Source: Collinsella stercoris DSM 13279 (lineage in GTDB: Bacteria > Actinomycetota > Coriobacteriia > Coriobacteriales > Coriobacteriaceae). Taken from it: a stretch of 64,000 nt of DNA. Within the stretch, counting starts at the first letter, position 1. Each line of letters opens with the position of its first letter. The DNA lies in the NCBI RefSeq assembly GCF_020735465.1, contig NZ_CP085935.1:1-64000 (forward strand), read 5' to 3'. A program made the translations under genes and the position numbers. The notes under the pieces are model-generated. The model made no database searches. It was not told the origin of the DNA and was given only the letters and a program-made list of their open reading frames with translations. This document shows positions 1 through 9,472 of this stretch, piece after piece.

Positions 1-632
1 TGCCCTTGCTCACGCTGCTGATTACGGTCCCGTTCGCCCTCGTCGTTCTTGGCCCCATCGGGACCATCGTGGGCAACGCCCTCGCCACCGGCATCATGTC
101 GCTTGAGAACACCATGCCCTGGCTCATCCCCACGATCTTTGGCGCTGTGTCCCCGCTGCTCGTCATGACCGGCATGCACACCAGCTTCTATCCTGCACTT
201 TTTGCCCAGCTCGCCACTGCCGGGTATCAGACCGTCGCCATCGGCATGCTGCCCTCCAACATGGCGCAGGGCACCGCCACCCTCGCCGTCGCTCTCAAGA
301 CAAAGAGCGCCGAGCTTCGCGAGCTGGCCATCTCCGCCGGCACCTCCGCTCTGTTCGGAATTACCGAGCCCGCGCTCTACGGCGTGACCCTCAAGCTCAA
401 GAAGCCTCTGATCGCCGTCATGCTCGGCGGAGGCCTGGGCGGCCTGTACTACGGCCTCAACAAGGTCCATTGCTTCACCCCGGGCGGCACCGCTTGGACC
501 GGCTTCGCTACCTATATCGATGCCGCCAACCCCATGAACGTGGTTCACATGCTCATCGGTATGGTGCTCGCCATGGCCGTCGCCTTTGTGGTCACCATGG
601 TGATCTACAAGGAGGACAAGCCTGCGGAGTAA
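1..632 (+). CDS. PTS beta-glucoside-family EIIC, C-terminal part (5' end outside window)
   Basis: This is the membrane-embedded sugar-translocating subunit of a phosphotransferase system; its reading frame is open to the left edge, so only about the last 210 residues are visible. Several hydrophobic segments are present, and the motif GITEPALYGVTLKLKKP near the middle matches the conserved EIIC loop of the glucose/beta-glucoside superfamily. The protein ends soon after the last membrane segment (KEDKPAE), so no EIIA domain is fused at the C-terminus. The separate EIIA gene at 2251 and HPr at 2809 fit that gap. The GH1 enzyme gene 97 nt downstream suggests the substrate is an aryl- or disaccharide beta-glucoside taken up as its 6-phosphate. 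The exact sugar cannot be read from the sequence. Confidence 0.9.
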   Translation, partial: PLLTLLITVPFALVVLGPIGTIVGNALATGIMSLENTMPWLIPTIFGAVSPLLVMTGMHTSFYPALFAQLATAGYQTVAIGMLPSNMAQGTATLAVALKTKSAELRELAISAGTSALFGITEPALYGVTLKLKKPLIAVMLGGGLGGLYYGLNKVHCFTPGGTAWTGFATYIDAANPMNVVHMLIGMVLAMAVAFVVTMVIYKEDKPAE

Positions 633-639
633 CGCATGA

Positions 640-2199
<1,560 letters not shown>

Positions 2200-2250
2200 A
2201 ATAGGCACGGAGAATCGCGCGTCTGCGCACCTAAGAGCAAGGAGAATCTC

Positions 2251-2787
2251 ATGGGTCTGTTCGACATGTTCAAGAAGAAGGAAGCCCCGGCGGTCCCTGC
2301 GGCTCCCGCCGCCATCGAGGCCGAGGCCGGCGCCGATGTGCTGTGCGCCCCGGTTTCTGGCAAGGCCATCAAGATGGCCGACGTGCCCGACCCGGTGTTC
2401 TCCGGCGAGGTGCTCGGCAAGGGCTGCGCTGTGTGGCCCGAGGACGAGGTCGTGTACGCCCCGGTGAACGGCAAGGTCACCGTTACCATGGGCCATGCCG
2501 TGGGCATCATGTCCGACTCCGGCGTCGAGGTGCTCGTGCACGTGGGCGTCGACACGGTCAACCTGCAGGGCAAGGGCTTTACCGGTTACGTCAAGCAGGG
2601 CGACCAGGTTGTTGCCGGCCAACCCGTGCTCAAGATAGACCGTTCCGTTATCGCCGAGGCCGGTTACAAGGACTGCGTGGTGCTCGCCGTTTCCAACAGC
2701 GCCGAGTTCGAGGCCGTCGAGCTCGCCGTTGAGCCGGAGACCACCGTCGCCGCCGGTTCCGTCGTGGTCAAGGTCAAGCGCAAGTAG
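2251..2787 (+). CDS. PTS EIIA component, glucose family (Crr-like)
   Basis: A soluble phosphocarrier that accepts phosphate from HPr and passes it to EIIB. The 178-residue protein begins with a short amphipathic segment (MGLFDMFKKK) and an Ala/Pro-rich linker. The EIIA-Glc fold follows, with APVSGK, GHAVGIMSDSG and VEVLVHVGVDTVNL. His97 in LVHVG is the expected phosphorylation site and His82 in MGHAV its partner, equivalent to the two histidines of E. coli EIIA-Glc. A clear ribosome site (AAGGAG) precedes ATG 2251. It lies 51 nt after the GH1 gene and 21 nt before HPr, so it is probably cotranscribed. A regulatory role like that of enteric Crr cannot be inferred from sequence alone. Confidence 0.93.
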   Translation: MGLFDMFKKKEAPAVPAAPAAIEAEAGADVLCAPVSGKAIKMADVPDPVFSGEVLGKGCAVWPEDEVVYAPVNGKVTVTMGHAVGIMSDSGVEVLVHVGVDTVNLQGKGFTGYVKQGDQVVAGQPVLKIDRSVIAEAGYKDCVVLAVSNSAEFEAVELAVEPETTVAAGSVVVKVKRK

Positions 2788-2808
2788 CTGGTTCTGCAGG
2801 GGGGATTT

Positions 2809-3060
2809 ATGATTGAGTTCTCGCATACGATCACCGATGCGCAGGGGCTGCACGCTCGTCCGGTCGCCCAGATCTGCGCCGCCGCCCGTATGTGGGAGAG
2901 CGCGGTCACCGTGGCATGCGGCGAGACCTCCACACCGGCGACGGATCTTATGGGACTGATGGGCCTGTGCGCCCGCAAGGGCGATGAGCTCGTGGTCCGT
3001 GTGGAGGGCACCGACGAGGAAGCATGCGCGAGCGCGTTGCGCGAGGTGTTCACGTTCTAA
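2809..3060 (+). CDS. ptsH: Phosphocarrier protein HPr, with Asp at the Ser46 position
   Basis: The general PTS phosphocarrier between Enzyme I and EIIA, 83 residues. The active-site motif GLHARPVA places the catalytic His at residue 15. The second conserved region, normally K-S-I-M-G-V-M, reads T-D-L-M-G-L-M here. The residue that HPr kinase phosphorylates in low-GC Gram-positives (Ser46) is therefore Asp46. GGGGGG just upstream of ATG 2809 serves as ribosome site. It is the last gene of the PTS operon. The Asp suggests that it cannot be regulated by Ser phosphorylation; it could be a dedicated HPr paralogue. Identification as HPr is secure; the regulatory consequence is inference. Confidence 0.93.
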   Translation: MIEFSHTITDAQGLHARPVAQICAAARMWESAVTVACGETSTPATDLMGLMGLCARKGDELVVRVEGTDEEACASALREVFTF

Positions 3061-3122
3061 CATCTCGCGTGCTTGGCGACGGTCTTTTCACGTGTCAACA
3101 GGCTATTTCAATCGTGTGTCCG

Positions 3123-3148
3123 GGGCACTCCATGTAGGTGGAGTGCCC
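3123..3148 (+). terminator. Hairpin after the PTS operon, possible terminator
   Basis: A perfect 9-bp stem (GGGCACTCC / GGAGTGCCC) with an 8-nt loop lies 62 nt after the HPr stop. There is no clean T-run after it (CTTGACGTTT). It may terminate the PTS transcript or act as a leader hairpin before gatC. Confidence 0.5.
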
Positions 3149-3156
3149 TTGACGTT

Positions 3157-3162
3157 TATAAT
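3157..3162 (+). promoter_or_regulatory. Probable -10 box for gatCAB
   Basis: A perfect TATAAT lies 36 nt before the gatC start. No convincing -35 hexamer sits 16-18 nt upstream; the nearby TTGACG at 3149 is too close to pair with it. Confidence 0.4.
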
Positions 3163-3198
3163 AGTCCGGTTGCACGAATGAACCGAAAGGGGCGCCCT

Positions 3199-3504
3199 AT
3201 GGCACTCACCGAGGATGACGTCCGCGCGATCGCCGCGTATGCGACCATCGCGCTGGACGATGCGGAGCTCGCCGATATGACGGCGTATCTCAACGATGCC
3301 GTGGGCATGCTCGAGCCGATTCTGGCGTATGCGGGGGAGGATGTGGAGCCCACGTTCCATCCCATCGGCGATTTGTCGAACGTGATGCGCTCCGACGCGG
3401 CGGACGCCGACCGCGCCCTGCCCACCGACGTTGCGCTTGCGAACGCCGCCTCCTCGCGCGAGGGCCAGTTCCGCGTCCCCTCGATCTTGGGTGGAGGTGA
3501 GTAG
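3199..3504 (+). CDS. gatC: Asp-tRNA(Asn)/Glu-tRNA(Gln) amidotransferase subunit C
   Basis: The small 101-residue subunit stabilises GatA and GatB in the complex that converts Glu-tRNA(Gln) and Asp-tRNA(Asn) to the amidated forms. The N-terminus MALTEDDVRAIAAYATIAL is a typical GatC helix, and the C-terminal part ends in a short extended region (EGQFRVPSIL) seen in the family. ATG 3199 is preceded by AAAGGGG at 3186; an upstream extension of the open frame from 3073 lacks a ribosome site and is not GatC-like. The stop is separated from the gatA GTG by a single base, so the two are translationally coupled. Confidence 0.93.
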   Translation: MALTEDDVRAIAAYATIALDDAELADMTAYLNDAVGMLEPILAYAGEDVEPTFHPIGDLSNVMRSDAADADRALPTDVALANAASSREGQFRVPSILGGGE

Positions 3505-3505
3505 C

Positions 3506-5020
3506 GTGGCCGTTTCCCTTGATTCCCTCACCGCCGCGCAGATCGCCGCGGGTGTTGCTGCGGGCGAGTTCACGGCCACGGCGGTCGCCCACGCTGCGCT
3601 CGACGCCGTTGGGCAGCGTGATGCGGACGTGCAGGCATTTTTGCAGGTCACGCCCGAGTTGGCGCTCAAGGCGGCGGAGCGCATCGATGCGGCGCGTGCG
3701 GCAGGTGAGCCCTTGCCCCCGCTCGCGGGCGTGCCGTTCGCCATCAAGGACAACATGAATCTCACGGGCACGCGCACCACCTGCGCGTCGCACATGCTCG
3801 AGAATTACGAGTCCCCGTATACCGCGACGTGCGTGCGCCGCATGCTCAATGCGGGTTGCCTGCCCGTGGGCAAGGCGAACATGGATGAGTTCGCCTTCGG
3901 CTCCTCCACGGAGTCCTCGGCGTTCCACCGCACGAATAATCCGTGGGACCTCGAGCGCGTCCCAGGTGGCTCCTCCGGTGGTTCTGCCGCTGCGGTCGCC
4001 GCGGGCATGACCGCGCTCGCCTTGGGCTCTGACACCGGCGGCTCGATTCGCCAGCCCGCCGCCCTGTGCGGCGTGGTGGGCATGAAGCCCACCTACGGCA
4101 TGGTCTCGCGCTACGGCGTGGTTGCCTTTGGCTCGTCGCTCGATCAGGTGGGCCCGTTCGGCCGCACGGTCGAGGACGTCGCCCTCGCGCTCGATGCGCT
4201 CACCGCGGGCGGGCGCGACCCGTTCGACGGCACGAGCCAGGACGTCGAGGGCGGCTTTGCCGCGCATGTGAACGACGGCATCGAGGGCCTGCGCGTGGGC
4301 GTCATCCCCTCGTTCATGGATGCGGTGGGGCTGGCCCCCGAGGTCAAGGCCGCGGTCGAGGCGGCGGCGTGCTCGCTTGAGGAGCAGGGCGCGAAGCTCA
4401 TCGAGGTCGACCTGCCGCACCTGGACGCCGCCATCGCCGCCTATTACGTGATCGGCCCGGCCGAGGCGTTCTCCAACCTCGCCCGCTTTGACGGCGTGCG
4501 GTACGGCTATCAGGAGCCCGGATGCGCCACGCTCGCCGAGCAGAGCGCCAAGAGCCGCGCGCACGGGTTCGGCGCCGAGGCGAAGCGCCGTCAGATGCTC
4601 GGTGCGTACCTGCTCTCGTCGGGCGTGTACGACAAGTACTACTACGCCGCGCAAAAGGCCCGCTCCCTCATCACGACAGATTACGAGCGCGCCTACGAGA
4701 AGGTCGACGTGATCCTCATGCCGGCGAGCCCCACCGCCGCCTTCAAGTTCGGCGAGCTGTCCGACCCCACGCAGATGTACCTGTCGGACATGTTCACCAT
4801 CTCCATCAACATCGCCGGCAACGGCGGCGTCACCGTGCCGCTTGGCACCGGCGCGGACTCCGGGCTGCCCGTGGCGGTGCAGCTTGTGGGCCGTGCGTTC
4901 GACGACCGCCGCTTGCTCACGTTCGCGCGCGCCGTGGAGCGGGGCCATGCCCAGACTGCCGGCACGCCGGGGTGCGTCGTCGCGCCCAACTTCGCCGGGA
5001 AGGGTGGTGAGCTCGCATGA
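3506..5020 (+). CDS. gatA: Asp-tRNA(Asn)/Glu-tRNA(Gln) amidotransferase subunit A
   Basis: The amidase subunit that hydrolyses glutamine and channels ammonia to GatB. The 504-residue protein carries the amidase-signature Ser-cisSer-Lys triad: Lys in FAIKDNMN, the glycine/serine-rich GGSSGGSAAAVAAG, and the nucleophile region GSDTGGSIRQPAA. The start is GTG 3506, chosen because GGAGGTGAG lies directly upstream (3493-3501) and the N-terminus VAVSLDSLTAAQIAAG fits GatA. The final TGA overlaps the gatB start in an ATGA. Confidence 0.95.
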   Translation: MAVSLDSLTAAQIAAGVAAGEFTATAVAHAALDAVGQRDADVQAFLQVTPELALKAAERIDAARAAGEPLPPLAGVPFAIKDNMNLTGTRTTCASHMLENYESPYTATCVRRMLNAGCLPVGKANMDEFAFGSSTESSAFHRTNNPWDLERVPGGSSGGSAAAVAAGMTALALGSDTGGSIRQPAALCGVVGMKPTYGMVSRYGVVAFGSSLDQVGPFGRTVEDVALALDALTAGGRDPFDGTSQDVEGGFAAHVNDGIEGLRVGVIPSFMDAVGLAPEVKAAVEAAACSLEEQGAKLIEVDLPHLDAAIAAYYVIGPAEAFSNLARFDGVRYGYQEPGCATLAEQSAKSRAHGFGAEAKRRQMLGAYLLSSGVYDKYYYAAQKARSLITTDYERAYEKVDVILMPASPTAAFKFGELSDPTQMYLSDMFTISINIAGNGGVTVPLGTGADSGLPVAVQLVGRAFDDRRLLTFARAVERGHAQTAGTPGCVVAPNFAGKGGELA

Positions 5021-6696
5021 AGGAGCTGACCGAGGTCCTCAAGGACTGGGAGGCCGTCATCGGCCTGGAGATCCACACCGAGCTCACCACGCTCGAAACC
5101 AAGATGTTCTGCGGCTGCAAGCTCAGCCATGACGACGCGCCGAACACCAACGTGTGCCCGGTGTGCCTGGGGCTTCCCGGCGCGCTGCCGGTGCCCAACC
5201 GCCGCGCCATCGAGAGCATCGTCAAGGCGGGTTTGGCCACCAACTGTCAGATCCAAAAGCGCTCGATGTTCTATCGCAAGCACTATTTCTATCCGGACAT
5301 GGCCAAGAACTTCCAGACCACGCAGGGGCCTGTGGCGTTTTGCATGCACGGCCGGCTGGACCTCGAGGTCACGGGCCGCGGTGCCGCCGAGCGCCCCGCC
5401 TGCGCCTTTGGTGCCGACCAGGCCGAGAGCCTGGCGAGCGCGAGTGCCAACGCCGAGGGCCTGTCGCGCCAGATGGCCGAGGGGCTGCCCGAGCAGGCGT
5501 CCGGAGCCCTTGCCGGGATGGCCGCCTACAACACGGCCGACCTCGCGGTTGCCGAGCGCCACGACGACGGCTCCTACACGGTGCCCATCCGCATCCTGCG
5601 CATCCACATGGAGGAGGACGCCGCCAAGATGGTGCACGTGGGCGGTCAGGAGGGCCGCATCGGCGGCGCGGCGGAGAGCCTGGTTGACTACAACCGCTGC
5701 GGCACCCCGCTGATCGAGCTCGTGACCGAGCCCGACCTGCGCACGCCCGAAGAGGCGCGCCTGTTCATGGAAAAGCTGCGCCGCATCTTCCTCACCTTGC
5801 GAATCTCCGACTGCTCGATGGAAAAGGGCTCCATGCGCTGTGACGGCAACGTGTCCATCCGCCGCCGCGGCGAGACGTCGCTGGGCACCAAGACCGAGCT
5901 CAAGAACCTCAACTCGTTCAAGGCCCTGCACGACGGCCTTGCGTACGAGATCTGCCGCCAGGCCGAGGTGCTGGAGAACGGCGGCGAGATCTACCAGGAA
6001 ACGCGCCATTGGGAGCCCAGCCGCAAGCGCACCGTGGTGATGCGCGTCAAGGAGACGGCGGACGATTACCGCCTGTTCCCCGACCCCGACTTGGCGCCGT
6101 TCGATCTGTCCGACGAGTTCATCGAGCGCTGCCGCGCCGAGCTGCCCGAGCTGCCCGACGCCAAGCGCGAGCGCTTCGAGGCGGATTTCGGCATCAAGCG
6201 CGCGGACGCCGAGCAGCTCGCGGGCGACCCCGACACCGCCGCGTTCTTCGAGCAGGCTGCGGAGGGGCTTTCGGGCAAGGCCGCGCAGACGGTTGCGAAC
6301 CTCGTGGTGAACGAGCTCGCCGCGTACCTCAAGGGCGCCGGCGTGGGCTTGGCCCAAAGCGGCATCGTGCCGGCGCAGGTCGCCTCGCTCGCCAAGTTGC
6401 TCGCCGAGGACGCCATCTCGAGCAACCAGGCGCACGAGGTGTTCGAGGCCATGGCCCAAAGCGGTGAGGACCCGGAGGCGATCGTCGATGCGCGCGGCAT
6501 GCGCCAGGTGAGTGACACGGGCGCGCTGCAGCCGATCGTGGACGAGGTGCTCGCCGCCTGCGCCGACCAGGCGCAGCAGTATCGCGATGGCAACCAAAAG
6601 GTCATCGGCTTTTTGGTGGGACAGTGCATGAAGGCCAGTCGCGGCACCGGCAACCCTAAGCTCTTCAACGAGCTGCTCCGCGCCTCGCTGAGCTAG
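5017..6696 (+). CDS. gatB: Asp-tRNA(Asn)/Glu-tRNA(Gln) amidotransferase subunit B, with an insertion
   Basis: GatB binds the misacylated tRNA and performs phosphorylation and transamidation. The start EAVIGLEIHTEL and the zinc ligands C32, C34, C47 and C50 (CGC and CPVC) are present. The tail domain that contacts tRNA occupies the last 150 residues (KVIGFLVGQCMKAS near the end). At 559 residues it is longer than the usual 470-500. The extra length is an Ala-rich insertion of about 64 residues (roughly 121-184) between the LDLEV strand and VPIRILRIHMEED. It overlaps gatA by 4 nt (ATGA). The insert shows no recognised domain. Confidence 0.94.
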   Translation: MKELTEVLKDWEAVIGLEIHTELTTLETKMFCGCKLSHDDAPNTNVCPVCLGLPGALPVPNRRAIESIVKAGLATNCQIQKRSMFYRKHYFYPDMAKNFQTTQGPVAFCMHGRLDLEVTGRGAAERPACAFGADQAESLASASANAEGLSRQMAEGLPEQASGALAGMAAYNTADLAVAERHDDGSYTVPIRILRIHMEEDAAKMVHVGGQEGRIGGAAESLVDYNRCGTPLIELVTEPDLRTPEEARLFMEKLRRIFLTLRISDCSMEKGSMRCDGNVSIRRRGETSLGTKTELKNLNSFKALHDGLAYEICRQAEVLENGGEIYQETRHWEPSRKRTVVMRVKETADDYRLFPDPDLAPFDLSDEFIERCRAELPELPDAKRERFEADFGIKRADAEQLAGDPDTAAFFEQAAEGLSGKAAQTVANLVVNELAAYLKGAGVGLAQSGIVPAQVASLAKLLAEDAISSNQAHEVFEAMAQSGEDPEAIVDARGMRQVSDTGALQPIVDEVLAACADQAQQYRDGNQKVIGFLVGQCMKASRGTGNPKLFNELLRASLS

Positions 6697-6744
6697 GACG
6701 CATCGCTGAACTAGGACGCGGGGATGACCCGGGGAGGGAGCGCC

Positions 6745-7335
6745 ATGGAGCACATGGTCACGATCCGTCCGGCGACGGAGGCCGACGCGCCCGCCCTCGC
6801 CGCGATCTACGCGCCGTACGTGCGCGATACCGCCATCACCTTTGAGTACGAGCCCCCTACGGCGGAGGGGTTCGCGGCACGTATGCGCTCCACGCTCGCG
6901 TTTTATCCCTATGTGGTTGCTGAGCTGGACGGCCTGCCCGTGGGGTACGCCTATGCGAGCGTCTTTAAGGGGCGTCCCGCCTACGATTGGGCGGTTGAGA
7001 CGTCGATCTATGTGGCGCGCGGCTATGCGGGCAGAGGCATTGGCCGCGCGCTGCACGACGCCCTCGAGCACGCGCTGACGGCCCAGGGCGTTCTTAACAT
7101 GTATGCGTGCATCGCGGTGCCGCACGGCGAGGACGACGAGACGCTCACGCGCAACAGCCAACAGTTCCATGAGCATCTGGGTTACCGGTTGGTCGGCGAG
7201 TTCGAGCTCTGCGGCTACAAGGGCGGCCGCTGGTACAACATGGTCTGGATGGAAAAGATGATCGGCGAGCATCGGGCGGACCAGCCTCCGGTGAAGCCGT
7301 TTTTGGAAATCGCCGCTTCTGCCGCAGGTCGCTGA
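6745..7335 (+). CDS. GNAT-family N-acetyltransferase, phosphinothricin-acetyltransferase-like
   Basis: A 196-residue acetyl-CoA-dependent N-acetyltransferase. The N-terminus TIRPATEADAPALAAIYAPYV and the segment ETSIYVARGYAGRGIGRAL contain the GNAT acetyl-CoA loop (R-G-x-G-I/A type), arranged as in the phosphinothricin/methionine-sulfoximine acetyltransferase group. The conserved NSQQFHEHLGYRLVGEF also fits that group. ATG 6745 was chosen because GGGGAGGGAG lies 4 nt upstream; an in-frame ATG at 6724 has no such site. It lies 48 nt after gatB on the same strand and may be cotranscribed. The natural substrate is unknown. Confidence 0.85.
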   Translation: MEHMVTIRPATEADAPALAAIYAPYVRDTAITFEYEPPTAEGFAARMRSTLAFYPYVVAELDGLPVGYAYASVFKGRPAYDWAVETSIYVARGYAGRGIGRALHDALEHALTAQGVLNMYACIAVPHGEDDETLTRNSQQFHEHLGYRLVGEFELCGYKGGRWYNMVWMEKMIGEHRADQPPVKPFLEIAASAAGR

Positions 7336-7762
7336 GTGCCGGGAACTTTATAGAGGGACGGCGCTTGCCTTCCCGGTACGTTGGAAACCTCGTAGAGGAC
7401 GGGACCTGCCCTGGTAAGGGGCTGACAGAGGTCCGACGTTCGCCGCAAGGAGGGGCTTGGCACCCGTTTTGGCAGGGCGAGTAGGGGCCGTATGTGCTCT
7501 GGCGAGGGTCCGGCATCCGCTGTGGAGGGGCCTGGCATCTGCCATGGCGAGGGTCCAGTATCCGTGCATGGGGATGATCCGCCGGGCGCGTTACGCCGAG
7601 CGCTGTTCAAGAGTCTAAAACCAGCTTGCACGCGCTTTAGCGTGGTGCGTTGAGCTTGCTACTGGCCCTATGGTAAGGTTTTTCGCGTCGGGGGGCCGAC
7701 GTGCAAGACATAAGTGATGCCGAGTGGCGCCCCTGCGGCGCGGACACCACGCTCGGGTGCGT
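7336..7762. repeat. Intergenic region with degenerate tandem repeats after the GNAT gene
   Basis: About 430 nt with no convincing gene. Two early units (from about 7340 and 7380) share GGAA, a TAGAGG core and a TGCC end, about 42 nt apart. Between about 7450 and 7580 a second, 21-27 nt unit recurs about five times, with core GAGGGTCC followed by GGCATCCG-like text. The units are too diverged and irregular in length to encode a repeat protein. A weak promoter (TTGAGC at 7650, TAAGGT at 7674) may serve the downstream permease gene. Confidence 0.5.
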
Positions 7763-7774
7763 GGGGGAGCCGGG

Positions 7775-8968
7775 ATGGCCAATAGCAAGCACGAGCGCGT
7801 GAACGACATCGACACCGTTGCAACCGTAGAAGATGCGCATAGCGAAGACCGTGCACAGGGGGCTGCGTCGCAGCGCCCTTGTGGCTGTCGAGCCGGCGTG
7901 CGGTATGAGGGAGAGAGCGAGGCGTGGGCGCAATTGAAGACCATGATGAAAGATCACGAGGTCAAGTCTGGGCAAGAGGTCGATGCGGCAGTCGAATCTG
8001 ATGCGACTGACCCGTTTGCGACCAAAGACCCCGTTCCCGTTCCCGCCGAGGATCGTGCTCCCGGCAAGCTGCGCGGCGCCGGCGCCCGCTCGCCGCTGTT
8101 CTGGAAAATCATGCTCGTCGCCATGGCGCTTATCTGGGGCTACTCCTTCCTCACCATGAAGACGGTGCTCGACACGGTGCCGACGTTCATGCTGCTGTCG
8201 TGCCGCTTTCTGCTTTCCGCGGTCATCATGTTCGTGATTTTCCATAAGCGCATCAAAGCGCATTTCAACCGCGAGTACCTGGGATTCGGCGTGCTCATGG
8301 GGTGCGTGATCTGGTCGGCGTATGCGGCGCAGACGCTTGGCTTGGTGGACACCACACCCGGCAAGAACGCGTTTCTCACCGGGACGTACTGCATCCTCGT
8401 GCCGTTCATCGCTTTGCTGCTGTTCCGCGAGCGCGTGACCAAGTGGCACATCGCCTCTGCGCTGATGTGCTTGGTGGGCGTGGGCTTTGTCGCGCTCGAT
8501 AACTTCAGCATTCAGATGGGCGACCTGCTCACGCTGGTGGGCGCGATGTTCTTTGCGATGGATATGGCCGTGGTGGGTCATATTGGCCGCACACGCGACG
8601 TGAGCGTGCTGACCTCGTGGATGTTCCTGTTCGTGGGCCTGTTCTCGCTCGCCGCCACGTGTGCGTTTGAGCCGCGGGTCCCCGCCGAACAGTGGACGCC
8701 GGAGATCATTGGGCAGCTCGTGTTCCTCGCTGTGGTGTGCACCACGATTGGCTTGCTTTTGCAAAACCAGGCTCTTTCCCACGTGCCGCCGGCGACCGGT
8801 TCGCTGCTGCTATCGCTTGAGAGCCCCTCGGGCGTGTTGTTCTCGGTGCTCATGGCGGGCGAGGTGCTCACGGGCAAGCTCATTTTTGGCTTTGCGCTGA
8901 TTTTCTTGTCGATCGTGTTGTCCGAGACCCACTTTAGCTTCTTGCGTAAGTTCTTCAAGAAGTCTTAG
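7775..8968 (+). CDS. EamA/DMT-superfamily membrane transporter with acidic cytoplasmic leader
   Basis: A drug/metabolite-transporter family permease with about ten membrane helices in two EamA repeats. The first repeat begins MLVAMALIWGYSFLTMKT and the second at GDLLTLVGAMFFAMD. It ends in FLRKFFKKS, a positive cytoplasmic tail. ATG 7775 has GGGGGAG upstream and gives 397 residues, with about 105 polar, partly acidic residues before the first helix. An alternative start at 7943 (MMKDHEVKSG) would shorten this leader but lacks a good ribosome site. The substrate is unknown; family members export amino acids, metabolites or drugs. Confidence 0.85.
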   Translation: MANSKHERVNDIDTVATVEDAHSEDRAQGAASQRPCGCRAGVRYEGESEAWAQLKTMMKDHEVKSGQEVDAAVESDATDPFATKDPVPVPAEDRAPGKLRGAGARSPLFWKIMLVAMALIWGYSFLTMKTVLDTVPTFMLLSCRFLLSAVIMFVIFHKRIKAHFNREYLGFGVLMGCVIWSAYAAQTLGLVDTTPGKNAFLTGTYCILVPFIALLLFRERVTKWHIASALMCLVGVGFVALDNFSIQMGDLLTLVGAMFFAMDMAVVGHIGRTRDVSVLTSWMFLFVGLFSLAATCAFEPRVPAEQWTPEIIGQLVFLAVVCTTIGLLLQNQALSHVPPATGSLLLSLESPSGVLFSVLMAGEVLTGKLIFGFALIFLSIVLSETHFSFLRKFFKKS

Positions 8969-9029
8969 CTGGTCGGCAAGGTGATTTGGAGCCGCCGCGC
9001 GCGTGTTGCGCGGTGCAATTGACGCGTTT

Positions 9030-9062
9030 CAGGCGCCCCTCCTTTCCAAGGAGGGGCGCCTG
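9030..9062 (+). terminator. Terminator of the EamA transporter gene
   Basis: A perfect 15-bp GC-rich stem (CAGGCGCCCCTCCTT and its complement) with a 3-nt loop lies 61 nt after the stop. No U-tract follows; stem strength is the main evidence. Confidence 0.75.
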
Positions 9063-9064
9063 CG

Positions 9065-9250
9065 TTCGCGTGGACGGTCCAGTCTGCGTGGACGGTCGCA
9101 GTTTGCATGGATGGCCCAGTTTGTGCGGGCGGTAACGGTTTGCGTGGGCGGCCGCAGTTGGCGCGGGCGGTAACGGTTCGCGTGGACGGTCCAGTTTGCG
9201 TGGATGCTCCAGCTTGCGCGGGCGGCCGCAGTTTGCGCGGGCGGTCATAC
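9065..9250. repeat. Ten-unit 18/19-bp tandem array
   Basis: Ten head-to-tail units start at 9065, 9083, 9102, 9120, 9139, 9158, 9177, 9195, 9213 and 9232. Unit length alternates irregularly between 18 and 19 nt around the consensus TTTGCGYGGRCGGYCSCAG. Units 1 and 7 are identical. Mixed lengths break any reading frame and there are no spacers, so it is neither coding nor CRISPR. It starts 2 nt after the terminator hairpin and ends exactly where the next inverted repeat begins. Confidence 0.85.
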
Positions 9251-9379
9251 ATTGAAATGTGTGGGGTTTAAAGAGATGTCTCGAGTAGACGAGTCGTTTC
9301 GTGAATAAAACCGCAGGTCGTAACTCGCCGATTGGCTGCTCTACCTCATGGTGCGGAAATAAACCCCACACATTTTAAT
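9251..9379. repeat. 129-bp inverted-repeat element, MITE-like
   Basis: The ends are a perfect 16-bp inverted repeat (AAATGTGTGGGGTTTA at 9255-9270 and its complement at 9360-9375), extendable to 20 of 21 positions. The interior of about 90 bp has no gene. It abuts the tandem array on the left. Size and terminal repeats resemble a miniature inverted-repeat element; no target duplication was identified. Confidence 0.55.
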
Positions 9380-9472
9380 TACAGACCCCCGGTATACGCC
9401 TTACATGCCCCTGCATGCGCGCAGAAGGTTCTTAAATGTGCGGCGGAGAGCCCTTGAATGTGCTCAGCTACA

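Noticed and set aside
3149..3162. TTGACG next to TATAAT as a -35/-10 pair
   Set aside because: The two hexamers are only 2 nt apart, far from the required 16-18 nt.
9065..9250. Possible CRISPR array
   Set aside because: Units are head to tail with no spacers, diverged, and of mixed 18/19-nt length; no cas genes are nearby.
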